A DNA stretch of 64,000 bases from Heyndrickxia sporothermodurans. GTDB taxonomy: Bacteria > Bacillota > Bacilli > Bacillales > Bacillaceae_C. Below are positions 9,472 to 18,893 of this stretch, in pieces. A program made the position numbers and the translations under genes. Below the pieces are notes generated by a model. The model saw only the letters and a list, made by a program, of their open reading frames with translations, did not search any database and was not told the origin of the DNA. The stretch spans positions 124,001 to 188,000 of the forward strand of contig BORH01000009.1 in the NCBI GenBank assembly GCA_018333075.1, read 5' to 3'. The first letter of the stretch is position 1; each line of letters opens with the position of its first letter.

Positions 9472-11086
9472 CAAGGTTCCTCCGTTTATAAGGTACTTCA
9501 ATTCGAAAGATACTTCCATTTCCTAATTCAGACTGAACATCCACAATTCCATGATATTGTTTGACAATGGATTGAATAGCATCCAATCCATAGCCTCTAG
9601 TACCACCTTTTGTTGAAAATCCTCTCTCAAAAATCTTTTCCATTAGCTCTTCCTCAATGCCTATTCCTGTATCCTTTACCTCAATTAGGATCACTTCCTC
9701 CTCCTCATCATAATGCAGGAAGAGGGTTGCTTTTTTCATTAAAGTTAGAGCCATAGCTTCTTTGGCATTATCTAGTAATATCCCCATTGATAAAAGCAAA
9801 TCGTGAAGCATCTCACCCATTTTCATATTTGGAAAATATGAATCTGAATCGATTTTTAACTTCACACCCTGCTCCTTTAACTCACTCGCTTTCCCAAGCA
9901 AGAAACCTGCAACCGCTGGGCTTTTGATTTTATCAGTAACAAACCCTATCTCTCTATGATAATCCGTATTTAATACACGAATATAGTGAACAACATCTTG
10001 ATATTTTCCCAATTCAGTTAATCCTAAAATGGTATGTAATTGATTCATAAATTTATGATTTTGGGCACGCAAGGAATCAATATATTGTTCTGTTCCACTA
10101 AGCTCCCGAATAAGCTGCTGCATTTCTGATTGATCACGTAAAGTTGCGACCGCTCCATAAATCTTGTTCTCTATGTAGATGGGCTGAACATTAACGATGA
10201 ACTCAAATTGATTCACTACAATTACATGATCAGATATTGACTTCCCTGTTGTAAATACTTCTCCAAAAAATGTAGAAAAGATATCTTTATCAAGGTGTCC
10301 TTCTTTCATATTATTTCCAGTAAACTTTGCGTTTTTTATCAGCTTTGTAAAGTTTAAATTTTGTAAAAGGATTTTTCGGGTTGGAGTCACAGCAATGATC
10401 CCTTCACCTACAGAATCAATAATAATATCACGTTCCTTTATATTTGCCACAATCTGCTTAGGTTCAAGTCCTAATAACATTTTCTTTAATTGCTGTGCTA
10501 AATACAAAGCCCCCAATATTCCAACAATAAGGCCGACACCTAAACCTAAGTATAGATTTTTCTGTGTGTTCCATAGTTCTTGCTTTATTGTTTGCTGTAC
10601 AAAACCGACACAAACAATCCCAACTTGCTCTCCATCATTATTCCATATAGGAGTAAAGAAACGTGTGCCCTCTCCTAACACACCCTCTTGTCTTGAAAAA
10701 TGCTCCGTACCGTTTAAAGATTTCTTCGCATCTTCTATATTTGAAAATGGTTTCCCTATCACACTCTCATCTGGATGGGATTTCCGAATCAGATTATTAT
10801 TAAGTACAACAACAAAGCTGACACCAGATGATTCCATCACTTCCAAGGTATACTTCTGTATAGCCGAACTATACTTGTCATTAGTCACTCCTTTTATTAC
10901 ACGGGGATCTTTTGCAACCATTCTAGCGATTTTTTTTAATTTTTCTTTTACATTATTGTTTTCGCGTTCTAACACATATAAATTTAAAAGACTACTTGCT
11001 ATCAACGAAACGATGACCGACGTTAGAACAAGCAATGTCGTCATTTTTTTTAATGATAATTTAGACAACCATTTATTTTCAATCAT
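9464..11086 (-). CDS. sensor histidine kinase, CitA/DcuS type
   Basis: Membrane sensor of about 540 residues. There is an N-terminal membrane helix (about 14-36), an extracellular PAS/Cache-like sensor domain (about 40-170), a second helix (about 178-198), a cytoplasmic PAS domain (about 210-325) and a SpoOB-type dimerisation helix with the phosphoacceptor His near 344 in RAQNHKFMNQLH. The ATPase domain shows NAKEA, DTGIGI and GYGLDAI motifs. Members of this family sense citrate, malate or fumarate. I prefer ATG at 11086, nine bases after GAAGG, over a TTG at 11092. It overlaps the regulator gene downstream. Confidence 0.9.
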   Translation of the reverse strand: MIENKWLSKLSLKKMTTLLVLTSVIVSLIASSLLNLYVLERENNNVKEKLKKIARMVAKDPRVIKGVTNDKYSSAIQKYTLEVMESSGVSFVVVLNNNLIRKSHPDESVIGKPFSNIEDAKKSLNGTEHFSRQEGVLGEGTRFFTPIWNNDGEQVGIVCVGFVQQTIKQELWNTQKNLYLGLGVGLIVGILGALYLAQQLKKMLLGLEPKQIVANIKERDIIIDSVGEGIIAVTPTRKILLQNLNFTKLIKNAKFTGNNMKEGHLDKDIFSTFFGEVFTTGKSISDHVIVVNQFEFIVNVQPIYIENKIYGAVATLRDQSEMQQLIRELSGTEQYIDSLRAQNHKFMNQLHTILGLTELGKYQDVVHYIRVLNTDYHREIGFVTDKIKSPAVAGFLLGKASELKEQGVKLKIDSDSYFPNMKMGEMLHDLLLSMGILLDNAKEAMALTLMKKATLFLHYDEEEEVILIEVKDTGIGIEEELMEKIFERGFSTKGGTRGYGLDAIQSIVKQYHGIVDVQSELGNGSIFRIEVPYKRRNLDD

Positions 11087-11472
11087 TTCCAAAATCCTTC
11101 ATTTCCCTTTATTGCTATTTTGATATAATAATGCACCTTTTACTCCATAAAAATATCCTATAAATATAATTTACCAAATTTAGAAAGAGGTGATTCTTAT
11201 AAGTTATGGACAAGTTAGTACAAAATATACTGAACCATGATTTAAATCAATGACCTATCATGATCTTCTGATTAAAATGAAACCCACTGAGAATATAAGA
11301 GATAACCATTTACATATAAATTGAAAATGAAACTGCTTTAACGAGTCTTGTTACATAAAAAGTGTAGTGAGACTTTTATTATTACACTGATAAGTTAAAC
11401 AACTTTATCTTTTCTATAAAAAAATCTATTAATAATTGAGGTTATAATAGCCTCTCTAACCACAAATATATT
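11087..11472. other. intergenic region upstream of the sensor kinase
   Basis: About 390 AT-rich bases between the kinase gene and the terminator that follows mqo. It must carry the promoter of the two-component operon. I see no convincing ORF, RNA gene or repeat in it. Confidence 0.5.
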
Positions 11473-11512
11473 AAAAAGAACCTTCAATCCAATAGATCAA
11501 AGGTTCTTTTTT
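11473..11512 (-). terminator. mqo terminator
   Basis: AAAAAGAACCTT pairs perfectly with AAGGTTCTTTTT across a 15-base loop. Read on the minus strand it ends in a T-run, 23 bases beyond the mqo stop. Confidence 0.85.
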
Positions 11513-11534
11513 CTCTGTTTTTACTTCCAAAGAA

Positions 11535-13034
11535 TTAGCTATAAGACAGTTCCTTGTCACTTAAACCAAGTGACTGTGCTGTTGAAGTATGAATTTCTTG
11601 GAAAATTTCTGGGTTTTCCACTAGTGACATACCATAAGAAGGAATCATTTCTTTTATTTTCGGTTCCCATTCAATTAAATGTTGTGGGAAGCATTTTTTT
11701 ATTACTTCAAGCATAACGTGAACGGCGGTAGAAGCACCTGGAGAAGCACCTAGCAATGCAGCTATCGATCCATCAGAAGCACTAACTACTTCCGTACCAA
11801 ATTGAAGTGTTCCTTTGCCACCAGCTTCGGTATCTTTTATCACTTGTACACGTTGGCCCGCTACTACAATATCCCAATCTTCACTTTTAGCATTCGGAAC
11901 AAATTCACGTAATTCTTCGATCCGTTGTTCCTTCGATAACATAAGTTGTTGGATTAGGTATTTTGTTAATGACATGTTTTTCGCACCTGCCGCTAACATA
12001 GTAAAAACATTATTTGGTTTTACAGAACTTAATAAATCCATATTTGAACCCGTTTTTAAGAATTTAGGTGAGAAACCAGCAAACGGTCCAAATAATAATG
12101 ATTTTTTGTTGTCGATATATCGTGTATCAAGATGTGGCACTGACATTGGAGGAGCACCAACTGCAGCTTTTCCGTATACTTTTGCATGATGCTGCTCGAC
12201 AACTTCCTGATTGTTACACACCAGGAATAATCCGCTTACAGGGAATCCTCCAATATGCTTGCTTTCAGGAATACCCGTTTTTTGTAGTAAAGGTAAGCTT
12301 CCTCCCCCACCGCCGATAAAGACAAATTTTGCAGTATGGCGTTCGACACTACCCCTATCATTTTTCACTTTCAATTCCCACAAGCCGTCGCTAGTACGTT
12401 TAATATCAACAACCTTATGATTGTAATTTATATCAACGTTTTTACTCTTTAAGTGGTCAAACAACATACGCGTTAAAGCGCCAAAATTGACATCAGTCCC
12501 AGAGTCGATTTTTGTTGCAGCTATCGGATCCGTCGAATTGCGGTCTTGCATAATAAGCGGAATCCATTCCATCAGTTTTTCTGGGTCATCCGAAAATTCC
12601 ATCCCTTGAAACAAAGGATTGTTCGAAAGCGCTTCAAAACGTTTTTTCAAAAATTCTACATTTTTTTCCCCTTGGACTAAACTCATATGAGGTAATGGCA
12701 TGATAAAGTCTTGAGGATTACGTATCAGATTGTTGTCTACAAGATAGGACCAAAACTGTCTTGAAACCTGAAACTGTTCATTAATTTTTATAGCTTTGTT
12801 AATATCTATAGATCCGTCCGGTTTTTCGACTGTGTAGTTAAGCTCACACAGTGCAGAATGCCCTGTTCCCGCATTATTCCATTCGTTAGAGCTTTCCTCT
12901 CCTGCCTTTTCGAGCTTCTCAAACACTGTAATATTCCAGTCCGGTACTAATTCTTTCAAGAGTGTCCCTAAAGTTGCACTCATGATTCCGGCACCAATTA
13001 AGATAACGTCTGTTTTCGTTTGTCTGTTACTCAT
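11535..13034 (-). CDS. mqo: malate:quinone oxidoreductase
   Basis: FAD-dependent peripheral membrane enzyme that oxidises L-malate to oxaloacetate and passes electrons to menaquinone. The 499 residues match the family length. The N-terminal dinucleotide-binding motif is [10 protein letters not shown] (about 14-23). Characteristic blocks include [16 protein letters not shown] (about 53-68) and [14 protein letters not shown]. It is monocistronic with its own terminator. It adds a malate oxidation step next to the dicarboxylate transport and sensing genes, which fits growth on C4 acids. A GGGACGG site precedes the ATG, and a cre-like sequence lies 38 bases upstream. Confidence 0.95.
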   Translation of the reverse strand: MSNRQTKTDVILIGAGIMSATLGTLLKELVPDWNITVFEKLEKAGEESSNEWNNAGTGHSALCELNYTVEKPDGSIDINKAIKINEQFQVSRQFWSYLVDNNLIRNPQDFIMPLPHMSLVQGEKNVEFLKKRFEALSNNPLFQGMEFSDDPEKLMEWIPLIMQDRNSTDPIAATKIDSGTDVNFGALTRMLFDHLKSKNVDINYNHKVVDIKRTSDGLWELKVKNDRGSVERHTAKFVFIGGGGGSLPLLQKTGIPESKHIGGFPVSGLFLVCNNQEVVEQHHAKVYGKAAVGAPPMSVPHLDTRYIDNKKSLLFGPFAGFSPKFLKTGSNMDLLSSVKPNNVFTMLAAGAKNMSLTKYLIQQLMLSKEQRIEELREFVPNAKSEDWDIVVAGQRVQVIKDTEAGGKGTLQFGTEVVSASDGSIAALLGASPGASTAVHVMLEVIKKCFPQHLIEWEPKIKEMIPSYGMSLVENPEIFQEIHTSTAQSLGLSDKELSYS

Positions 13035-13071
13035 TTTTACCGTCCCTTATACCTTAAGATTTGCAGAAAGG

Positions 13072-13086
13072 ATGTAAGCGCTCCTA
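13072..13086. promoter_or_regulatory. candidate cre site upstream of mqo
   Basis: ATGTAAGCGCTCCTA matches the relaxed consensus WTGNAANCGNWNNCW at all fixed positions but one. It lies 38 bases upstream of the mqo start codon, where CcpA could block transcription. Confidence 0.3.
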
Positions 13087-13272
13087 CTTAGACATTACGG
13101 AAGCCAGGGCGCAACTAGTCACATACCTTTACTGTATCAATTATTACTAATTATAGTTTATCACTATTATTTATAGATTAAAATATTAACTATTGCTAAG
13201 TAAGTTATTAAACTATTCAAAAATTGGTAATATATGAGAATTTGATCCGGTGCTAATGCCCTTAATGTGTTT

Positions 13273-13309
13273 TTGTCTGATAGGAATCATATTTTTTTCT
13301 ATCAGACAA
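13273..13309. repeat. inverted repeat between ung and mqo
   Basis: TTGTCTGATAG (13273-13283) and CTATCAGACAA (13299-13309) form a perfect 11-bp stem around a T-rich loop. It is 13 bases beyond the ung stop. No T-run follows on either strand, so a classical terminator is doubtful; it may end ung transcripts less efficiently or protect the 3' end. Confidence 0.55.
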
Positions 13310-13321
13310 TGAAAATACTAT

Positions 13322-14002
13322 TTATAGATTAGGTATTTGCCAATCTATTTCTTGTATCCCAATTTCTCGCAAAATTTCATTCACCTGAGAAAATGGTCTG
13401 CTACCAAAGAATCCCCTATTTGCAGAAAAAGGGCTAGGGTGAGGAGACTTTATAATGAAGTGCTGCGGCGAAGTAATCAATTGTTGTTTTTTTTGGGCAA
13501 AGTTCCCCCAAAGGATAAAAACAACAGGTGTCTTCCTTTGATTCAATGTTTCAATGACTTTGTCAGTAAAAGTTTCCCATCCAAGATCTTTATGTGAGTT
13601 AGGAGTTCCTTTTCGGACGGTTAAAGTCGCATTAAGCATTAATACTCCCTGCTCAGCCCACTTAACAAGGTAACCATTATCCGGTATATAACATCCTAAA
13701 TCATTTTGCAGCTCCTTATAAATATTTTTCAATGATGGAGGAATTCTTACTCCTGGTTTGACAGAAAAACTCAATCCATGAGCTTGTCCGGGGCCATGAT
13801 AAGGATCTTGACCAATAATAACGGCTTTCGTTTCGTGAAACGAAGTTAAATGCAGCGCGTTATAAATATCATCTTGGTCCGGATAGATAACTCCAGTTTG
13901 ATATTCTTGGAGCAACGTTTGCCTCAAATGTTGATAATACGGTTTCTTGAACTCTCCTTCAAGTAAAGGCGCCCAATCATTTTTTAAAATAGCCATTCCC
14001 AT
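13322..14002 (-). CDS. ung: uracil-DNA glycosylase
   Basis: Removes uracil from DNA in the cytoplasm to start base-excision repair. Family-1 UDG motifs are present: the water-activating loop [17 protein letters not shown] with the catalytic Asp (about 63-79), the [11 protein letters not shown] strand, and the leucine loop [13 protein letters not shown] (about 185-197). The length of 226 residues is normal. Two ATG codons are possible, 14002 (MGMAIL) and 13996 (MAIL); the shorter form resembles other Bacillus Ung N-termini, but the ribosome binding site is weak for both. It stands alone between mqo and the divergent ahpCF operon. Confidence 0.95.
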   Translation of the reverse strand: MGMAILKNDWAPLLEGEFKKPYYQHLRQTLLQEYQTGVIYPDQDDIYNALHLTSFHETKAVIIGQDPYHGPGQAHGLSFSVKPGVRIPPSLKNIYKELQNDLGCYIPDNGYLVKWAEQGVLMLNATLTVRKGTPNSHKDLGWETFTDKVIETLNQRKTPVVFILWGNFAQKKQQLITSPQHFIIKSPHPSPFSANRGFFGSRPFSQVNEILREIGIQEIDWQIPNL

Positions 14003-14240
14003 TCACACCCGTTTCTATTGTTGTTAACTACTTCTATTATAAAAGTGAATATTTTGAGGAGCAATGAAAAGAAATACATTCAACCAATAGTTGCATATTG
14101 TGGATAGAACTTTTCTTTTAATAATCACCTTCTAAAAATAGGACTACAAAAATCACTATTGTACAGATCGTTTGAACTGCCCTAATTGCTATCTGACAAA
14201 CGGCTTTCTATATTCAATCAAAGTGATAATTGTATTTTGA

Positions 14241-14268
14241 TTGACACAGATAATTAATCCTATATAAT
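14241..14268 (+). promoter_or_regulatory. ahpC sigma-A promoter
   Basis: TTGACA at 14241-14246 and TATAAT at 14263-14268 are both perfect, 16 bases apart. Transcription would start near 14275, giving a leader of about 100 bases. The -10 box is overlapped by a PerR-like sequence. Confidence 0.75.
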
Positions 14269-14296
14269 AATTAATATAAATTAATAATTACTATAG
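14262..14296. promoter_or_regulatory. candidate PerR operators of ahpCF
   Basis: Two 15-base sequences resemble the Bacillus Per box TTATAATNATTATAA: ATATAATAATTAATA (14262-14276) and TAATAATTACTATAG (14282-14296). Each matches 11 of 14 defined positions. They overlap the -10 box and the expected transcription start, where a peroxide-released repressor would act. Control of ahpCF by PerR is established in B. subtilis; here it is inference from position and pattern, in a very AT-rich stretch. Confidence 0.45.
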
Positions 14297-14375
14297 AAAT
14301 ATTAACTCATTCGCTATAATGAAAAAGTTTTCTATAATAAATATTTAAATATGGAATTTAGAAGGAGTTTTAACT

Positions 14376-14939
14376 ATGTCTCTAATAGGAAAAGAAGTAC
14401 AACCATTTAAAGCGCAAGCATACAGAAACGGTGACTTTATCGAAGTTACAGAAAAAGATTTAATAGGTCAATGGAGTGTCGTTTGCTTCTATCCAGCAGA
14501 TTTTACTTTCGTTTGCCCAACTGAGCTTGAAGACCTTCAAGAACAATATCCTGCACTTCAAAATCTTGGAGTTGAAGTATTCTCTGTTTCAAGAGATTCT
14601 CATTTTACACATAAAGCATGGCACGATACATCAGAAGCAATTGGCAAAATTACTTATACGATGATTGGTGATCCTGCACACGTCCTTTCCCGCAACTTTG
14701 ATGTGTTTATTGAAGAACTAGGACAAGCTGATCGCGGTACTTTCATCATCGACCCTGACGGTGTCATCCAAGCTATTGAAATTAATGCAGATGGTATTGG
14801 TCGTGATGCAAGCTCACTTATCAACAAAATTAAAGCAGCACAATATGTTCGCAACAACCCAGGAGAAGTTTGCCCGGCTAAATGGCAAGAAGGTCAAGAA
14901 ACACTGAAGCCAAGCCTTGACCTTGTAGGTAAAATTTAA
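14376..14939 (+). CDS. ahpC: alkyl hydroperoxide reductase subunit C (peroxiredoxin)
   Basis: Typical 2-Cys peroxiredoxin of 187 residues that reduces hydrogen peroxide and organic hydroperoxides. The peroxidatic cysteine is Cys47 in DFTFVCPTE, and the resolving cysteine is Cys166 in [11 protein letters not shown] near the C-terminus. A good AGAAGGAG site precedes the ATG. The reductase gene ahpF follows after 15 bases. The perfect sigma-A promoter with PerR-like boxes upstream suggests peroxide induction. The operon runs against the direction of replication. Confidence 0.97.
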   Translation: MSLIGKEVQPFKAQAYRNGDFIEVTEKDLIGQWSVVCFYPADFTFVCPTELEDLQEQYPALQNLGVEVFSVSRDSHFTHKAWHDTSEAIGKITYTMIGDPAHVLSRNFDVFIEELGQADRGTFIIDPDGVIQAIEINADGIGRDASSLINKIKAAQYVRNNPGEVCPAKWQEGQETLKPSLDLVGKI

Positions 14940-14954
14940 GGAGAGCGATTATAA

Positions 14955-16484
14955 ATGGCACTGGATACAGAAATTAAGTCACAACTAAATCAGTATCTTC
15001 AACTATTAGAAAACGACATTCTGCTTAAGGTCAGTGCAGGTTCAGATGACATATCGAAGGAAATGCTAGCTCTTGTTGATGAGCTGGCTTCCATGTCGTC
15101 TAAAATCACTGTCGAAAAAGTAAAATTAAATAGAACACCCAGTTTTAGTATAAATCGTGTCGGTGAAGAGACTGGCATCACTTTTGCTGGCGTCCCACTA
15201 GGGCATGAATTTACTTCTTTAGTTTTAGCTCTACTACAAGTGAGTGGACGAGCTCCAAAGGTGGAGCAAAGCGTGATCGATCAAATTAAGAAAATTGATG
15301 GTAAATATCACTTTGAAACATACGTTAGCCTAACTTGCCATAACTGCCCTGATGTTGTACAAGCACTTAATATCATGAGTGTGCTTAACCCTAACATTAC
15401 ACACACAATGATTGATGGAGCTGCATTTAAAGATGAAGTAGAAAGTAAAAATGTCATGGCAGTACCAGCCGTTTTCTTAAATGACGAGTTCTGGAATGGC
15501 GGTCGTATTTCAATCCAAGAAATTCTTGCTAAATTGGGCGAAGGCTTAAGTGCAGAGGATTTTGCGGATAAAGACCCCTACGATATCCTTGTTGTAGGCG
15601 GTGGACCAGCTGGTGCAAGTGCGGCCATCTATGCTGCACGTAAAGGCATTCGCACAGGGATTGTGGCAGAACGCTTTGGCGGTCAGATTCTCGACACACT
15701 AAGTATTGAAAACTTTATCAGTATAAAAGCTACAGAAGGTCCTAAACTAGCCCAGGCTCTTGAAGAGCACGTAAAAGAATATAATATTGATGTCATGGAC
15801 TTACAACAAGCTAAGCGTTTAGAAAAGAAAGACCTATTTGAAATTGAACTTGAAAACGGTGCTATTCTTAAGAGTAAAACAGTTATCATTTCAACAGGTG
15901 CTCGTTGGCGGAATATTAACGTCCCTGGTGAGCAAGAGCTTAAAAACAAAGGGGTCGCTTACTGCCCGCACTGTGATGGTCCATTGTTTGCAGGAAAAGA
16001 CGTAGCAGTTATCGGTGGCGGTAACTCTGGTATTGAAGCAGCAATTGACCTAGCAGGGATTGTGAAGCATGTCACAGTTTTTGAATTTGCACCACAGTTA
16101 AAAGCGGACCAAGTTCTACAAAAGCGTCTTTACACCCTGCCAAATGTAACGGTCGTAACTAACGCTGCCACTAAAGAAATTACTGGTACTGATAATGTAA
16201 CTGGCATTACTTACACCGATCGTGAGACAGGCGACGAACATCATATCGAATTACAAGGTGTGTTTGTCCAAATTGGACTTGTGCCAAATACCGAATGGTT
16301 AGATGGTACGCTTGAGCGTAATCTCATCGGTGAAATCATCGTTGATAAGCGTGGAGCTACTACACTACCTGGAGTATTTGCAGCAGGAGACTGTACAGAT
16401 AGCGCATATAACCAAATCATTATTTCAATGGGTTCAGGTGCAACCGCAGCTTTAGGTGCATTTGATTATCTCATTCGAAATTAA
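14955..16484 (+). CDS. ahpF: alkyl hydroperoxide reductase subunit F
   Basis: Flavoprotein disulfide reductase of 509 residues that passes electrons from NADH to AhpC. The N-terminal region has a double thioredoxin-like fold with the redox pair Cys128/Cys131 (CHNC). The C-terminal thioredoxin-reductase-like part has FAD motif [12 protein letters not shown] (about 213-224), the active disulfide Cys337/Cys340 (CPHCDG) and an NAD-binding [10 protein letters not shown]. It is co-transcribed with ahpC, and a clear terminator follows 44 bases after the stop. No key residue is missing. Confidence 0.97.
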   Translation: MALDTEIKSQLNQYLQLLENDILLKVSAGSDDISKEMLALVDELASMSSKITVEKVKLNRTPSFSINRVGEETGITFAGVPLGHEFTSLVLALLQVSGRAPKVEQSVIDQIKKIDGKYHFETYVSLTCHNCPDVVQALNIMSVLNPNITHTMIDGAAFKDEVESKNVMAVPAVFLNDEFWNGGRISIQEILAKLGEGLSAEDFADKDPYDILVVGGGPAGASAAIYAARKGIRTGIVAERFGGQILDTLSIENFISIKATEGPKLAQALEEHVKEYNIDVMDLQQAKRLEKKDLFEIELENGAILKSKTVIISTGARWRNINVPGEQELKNKGVAYCPHCDGPLFAGKDVAVIGGGNSGIEAAIDLAGIVKHVTVFEFAPQLKADQVLQKRLYTLPNVTVVTNAATKEITGTDNVTGITYTDRETGDEHHIELQGVFVQIGLVPNTEWLDGTLERNLIGEIIVDKRGATTLPGVFAAGDCTDSAYNQIIISMGSGATAALGAFDYLIRN

Positions 16485-16528
16485 TATAGAACATAAACAA
16501 CGAAACAATCTCAACATCTTTTATTTTG

Positions 16529-16575
16529 AAAATCACTATTCTATTTGACCATACAGGATAGTGATTTTCTTTTTT
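16529..16575 (+). terminator. ahpCF terminator
   Basis: AAAATCACTAT (16529-16539) pairs perfectly with ATAGTGATTTT (16558-16568), followed by CTTTTTT. Confidence 0.9.
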
Positions 16576-16727
16576 CGTTCTCCGTTACCTGCAGTTTTTG
16601 TTATCCTTGTAGTGGATGATGGCAGGAATTTACTCACTCCATTTATATAACCAACTGGAGTATGATTCACTATTCAAATCTTCAACTAATTGCTTTAAAG
16701 CTTCTCCTTAAAGTTCGAATTAGATTG

Positions 16728-16756
16728 TTGACAATTTTGTTATAATGTATTATTGT
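16728..16756 (+). promoter_or_regulatory. promoter of the T-box / gltX-like unit
   Basis: TTGACA at 16728-16733 is perfect and is followed after 17 bases by TATTGT at 16751-16756. Transcription would start near 16763, about 20 bases before the conserved T-box leader, which leaves a leader of roughly 300 bases before the start codon. Confidence 0.55.
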
Positions 16757-16784
16757 ATCACTAATTATATCCACATATTGTAAA

Positions 16785-17040
16785 ATGCAACGAAAAGGAA
16801 GAGTAATTAATCACTCGGATCTTAGAGAGCCCATGCTGGTGAAATTGGGTATTCGAGCTTAATGAAAGAAGCCTTGGAGCAGATGACTGAAAAAATTGGA
16901 GTAAGTCTACCGGGAATTCCCCGTTAAAGAAATGTGCGGCAAGATAATGAATTGCTGCATAATAAGCGGGTTTTTAACCAATTTAGGTGGTAACGCGGAA
17001 GCAAGCCTTTCGTCCTTTTAATAGGATGAAGGGCTTTTTT
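16785..17040 (+). ncRNA. T-box leader (tRNA-sensing riboswitch), probable tRNA-Glu specificity
   Basis: The AGAGAG and GCTGGTG stem I signatures lie at 16824-16850. The T-box core TAGGTGGTAACGCGG is at 16984-16998, and its TGGT bulge would pair with an uncharged tRNA 3' end. A strong terminator hairpin (AAGCCTTTCGTCC 17003-17015 with GGATGAAGGGCTT 17023-17035, then T-run) can be exchanged for the antiterminator. Aligning the specifier region with the common GAAC-codon-ATCC-TGGAGC layout puts the codon at 16868-16870, GAA for glutamate. That agrees with the gene it controls. The core deviates slightly from the usual AGGGTGGNACCGCG. The specifier assignment is by hand alignment. Confidence 0.85.
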
Positions 17041-17065
17041 ATTTTGAACCATAGGGGGATATGTT

Positions 17066-18730
17066 ATGTCAAATGAGAATATGGCAGAACTGTTATTTCC
17101 GGATGTCAAGCAATTGCCGGCTGAAATTTATTCACTATATCCGTCAAGGAATCTGTCTTCATCTGCTTTGGTAACACGTTTTGCACCGAGCCCAACGGGT
17201 TCATTGAATATTGGTGGGCTTTACGCAACTTTAATATCAGAAAGATTAGCCCATCAAAGTAATGGAGTCTTTTTCCTACGTATTGAAGACACAGATAAAA
17301 AGCGGGAAATAAAAGGCAGCATCGAAAACATCATCCATTCATTGTTATACTTCGGGATTCCTTTCGATGAAGGACCTCTCCTTTCAGGTAACGATAAGGG
17401 GGCTTATGGACCCTATAAACAAAGTCTACGAATACAAATCTATAAGGTATTTATTAAGCATTTAATCCGAAATGGATTAGCATATCCTTGCTTCTGTGAT
17501 ACGGACGATTTACAGAAGATAAGAATAAGTCAGCAGAACTTAAAAGTAACAACAGGTTATTATGGCCAATGGGCGAAACATCGAGATATTTCTTTCCAAC
17601 AAGCTAAGGAAGAGATTTTAAATGGTAAACCGTTTGTTATTAGACTTAAATCTTCAGGAGCATCAAATAGGAGAATAATGTACCATGATTTGGTGAAGGG
17701 TGCGATTGAATTACCTGAAAATGATCAAGATATTGTTATTATGAAAACGGATGGTTTACCTACCTATCACTTTGCTCATGTCATAGATGATTATTTGATG
17801 GGTACAACCCATGTCATTAGAGGTGATGAATGGCTTTCTTCAGTACCTATCCATATTCAGTTGTTTGAAACCTTAGGTTTTAGAAAACCCGAATACGGAC
17901 ATATTGCACCAATAATGAAACAAGTCGGAGCTTCTAAACGGAAATTTAGTAAACGTAAGGATCTTGATGGTACCGCTGAGTATTACAAAGAACAAGGATA
18001 CCCAGGAATGTCTATAAGTGAATACTTCATGAATCTCATCAATTCTTACTTTGAAGAATGGAGGATGACAAACCCTCATAAATCATTTAGAGACTTTTTT
18101 ATCTATACTGATAAAATGAATGCCAGCGGTGCTTTATTGGACATAAATAAACTCAATGATATCAGCAAGGATGTTATCTCTAGGCTCACGGGTAAACAAG
18201 TATTTGATGATTTATACACTTGGGCAAAGGAATTTGATTCTGAGCTTTATACTTTAATGGACAACAATAAGGAATATACTGTAAACATTCTAAATATAGG
18301 TCGAACAATTAAGAAGCCCAGAAAAGATTATGCAAAGTGGTCCGATGTGAAGCCAATGATTGCTTTCTTTTATGACGAATGGTTTGAAAAGGATATATTG
18401 AGTGGCTATAAGTTACCTACAAATGTAAGTTTTGATGTTGCAAAAGAAATTGTATTAGGTTTCAGCAAAACTTATAGGTTTAATAATGAAAAGGAGGCTT
18501 GGTTCCATGAAATGAAAGAACTTGCTGGGGAAATCGGATTTGCAAAGGATATGAAGCAATATAAAGCCAATCCAATCAATTACAAAGGGCATGTTGGTGA
18601 TGTAGCTATGGTAATTAGGGTCGCCCTAACTAACAGAACCAATACACCTGATTTGTTTGATATTATGAAAGTAATGGGTGAAAAAAGGGTTCTTTCAAGA
18701 ATGCAGACATTTTTCGGTGATTCCATTTAA
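17066..18730 (+). CDS. glutamyl-tRNA synthetase paralogue (class I GluRS/GlnRS family)
   Basis: Class I aminoacyl-tRNA synthetase of 554 residues, longer than the usual Bacillus GltX of about 485. The nucleotide-binding segment is FAPSPTGSLNIGG (39-51), where the first position of the HIGH signature is Asn. RIEDTDK (72-78) and the KMSKS-equivalent KFSKR (293-297) follow. The C-terminal part diverges from ordinary GltX. The T-box with a probable GAA specifier makes it responsive to uncharged tRNA-Glu. Bacillus normally keeps gltX beside cysE/cysS, so this copy is probably a second synthetase, perhaps resistant or specialised. GluRS is preferred over GlnRS, which Bacillus lacks. GGGGGAT precedes the ATG. 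Confidence 0.85.
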   Translation: MSNENMAELLFPDVKQLPAEIYSLYPSRNLSSSALVTRFAPSPTGSLNIGGLYATLISERLAHQSNGVFFLRIEDTDKKREIKGSIENIIHSLLYFGIPFDEGPLLSGNDKGAYGPYKQSLRIQIYKVFIKHLIRNGLAYPCFCDTDDLQKIRISQQNLKVTTGYYGQWAKHRDISFQQAKEEILNGKPFVIRLKSSGASNRRIMYHDLVKGAIELPENDQDIVIMKTDGLPTYHFAHVIDDYLMGTTHVIRGDEWLSSVPIHIQLFETLGFRKPEYGHIAPIMKQVGASKRKFSKRKDLDGTAEYYKEQGYPGMSISEYFMNLINSYFEEWRMTNPHKSFRDFFIYTDKMNASGALLDINKLNDISKDVISRLTGKQVFDDLYTWAKEFDSELYTLMDNNKEYTVNILNIGRTIKKPRKDYAKWSDVKPMIAFFYDEWFEKDILSGYKLPTNVSFDVAKEIVLGFSKTYRFNNEKEAWFHEMKELAGEIGFAKDMKQYKANPINYKGHVGDVAMVIRVALTNRTNTPDLFDIMKVMGEKRVLSRMQTFFGDSI

Positions 18731-18750
18731 CTAACTTAAAGGCATATCAA

Positions 18751-18790
18751 AAAATGACCGGGCATCACTTTCCCTTGCCGGTCATTTTAA
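18751..18790 (+). terminator. terminator after the gltX-like gene
   Basis: AAAATGACCGG (18751-18761) pairs with CCGGTCATTTT (18778-18788). The following T-run is short and interrupted, so termination may be partial. Confidence 0.6.
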
Positions 18791-18893
18791 CTTTATTTAC
18801 ATAGCCACATATTATAGATTAACCACTACCTCCACGTTACGCTTTACCACTATTTGTGATACGGGTTCACCGTAACGCATCTAAATGTGGTTT

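Larger units (their letters stand above)
14003..14375. other. divergent intergenic region ung / ahpC
   Basis: A 373-base AT-rich spacer. The right half holds the ahpC promoter and candidate PerR operators, listed separately. The left half must hold the ung promoter; I see no ORF or RNA gene. Confidence 0.6.

Noticed and set aside
10395-11123. 242-codon plus-strand frame opposite the sensor kinase
   Set aside because: Its length comes from the reverse of a hydrophobic coding sequence; no family features, while the minus-strand kinase has all expected motifs.
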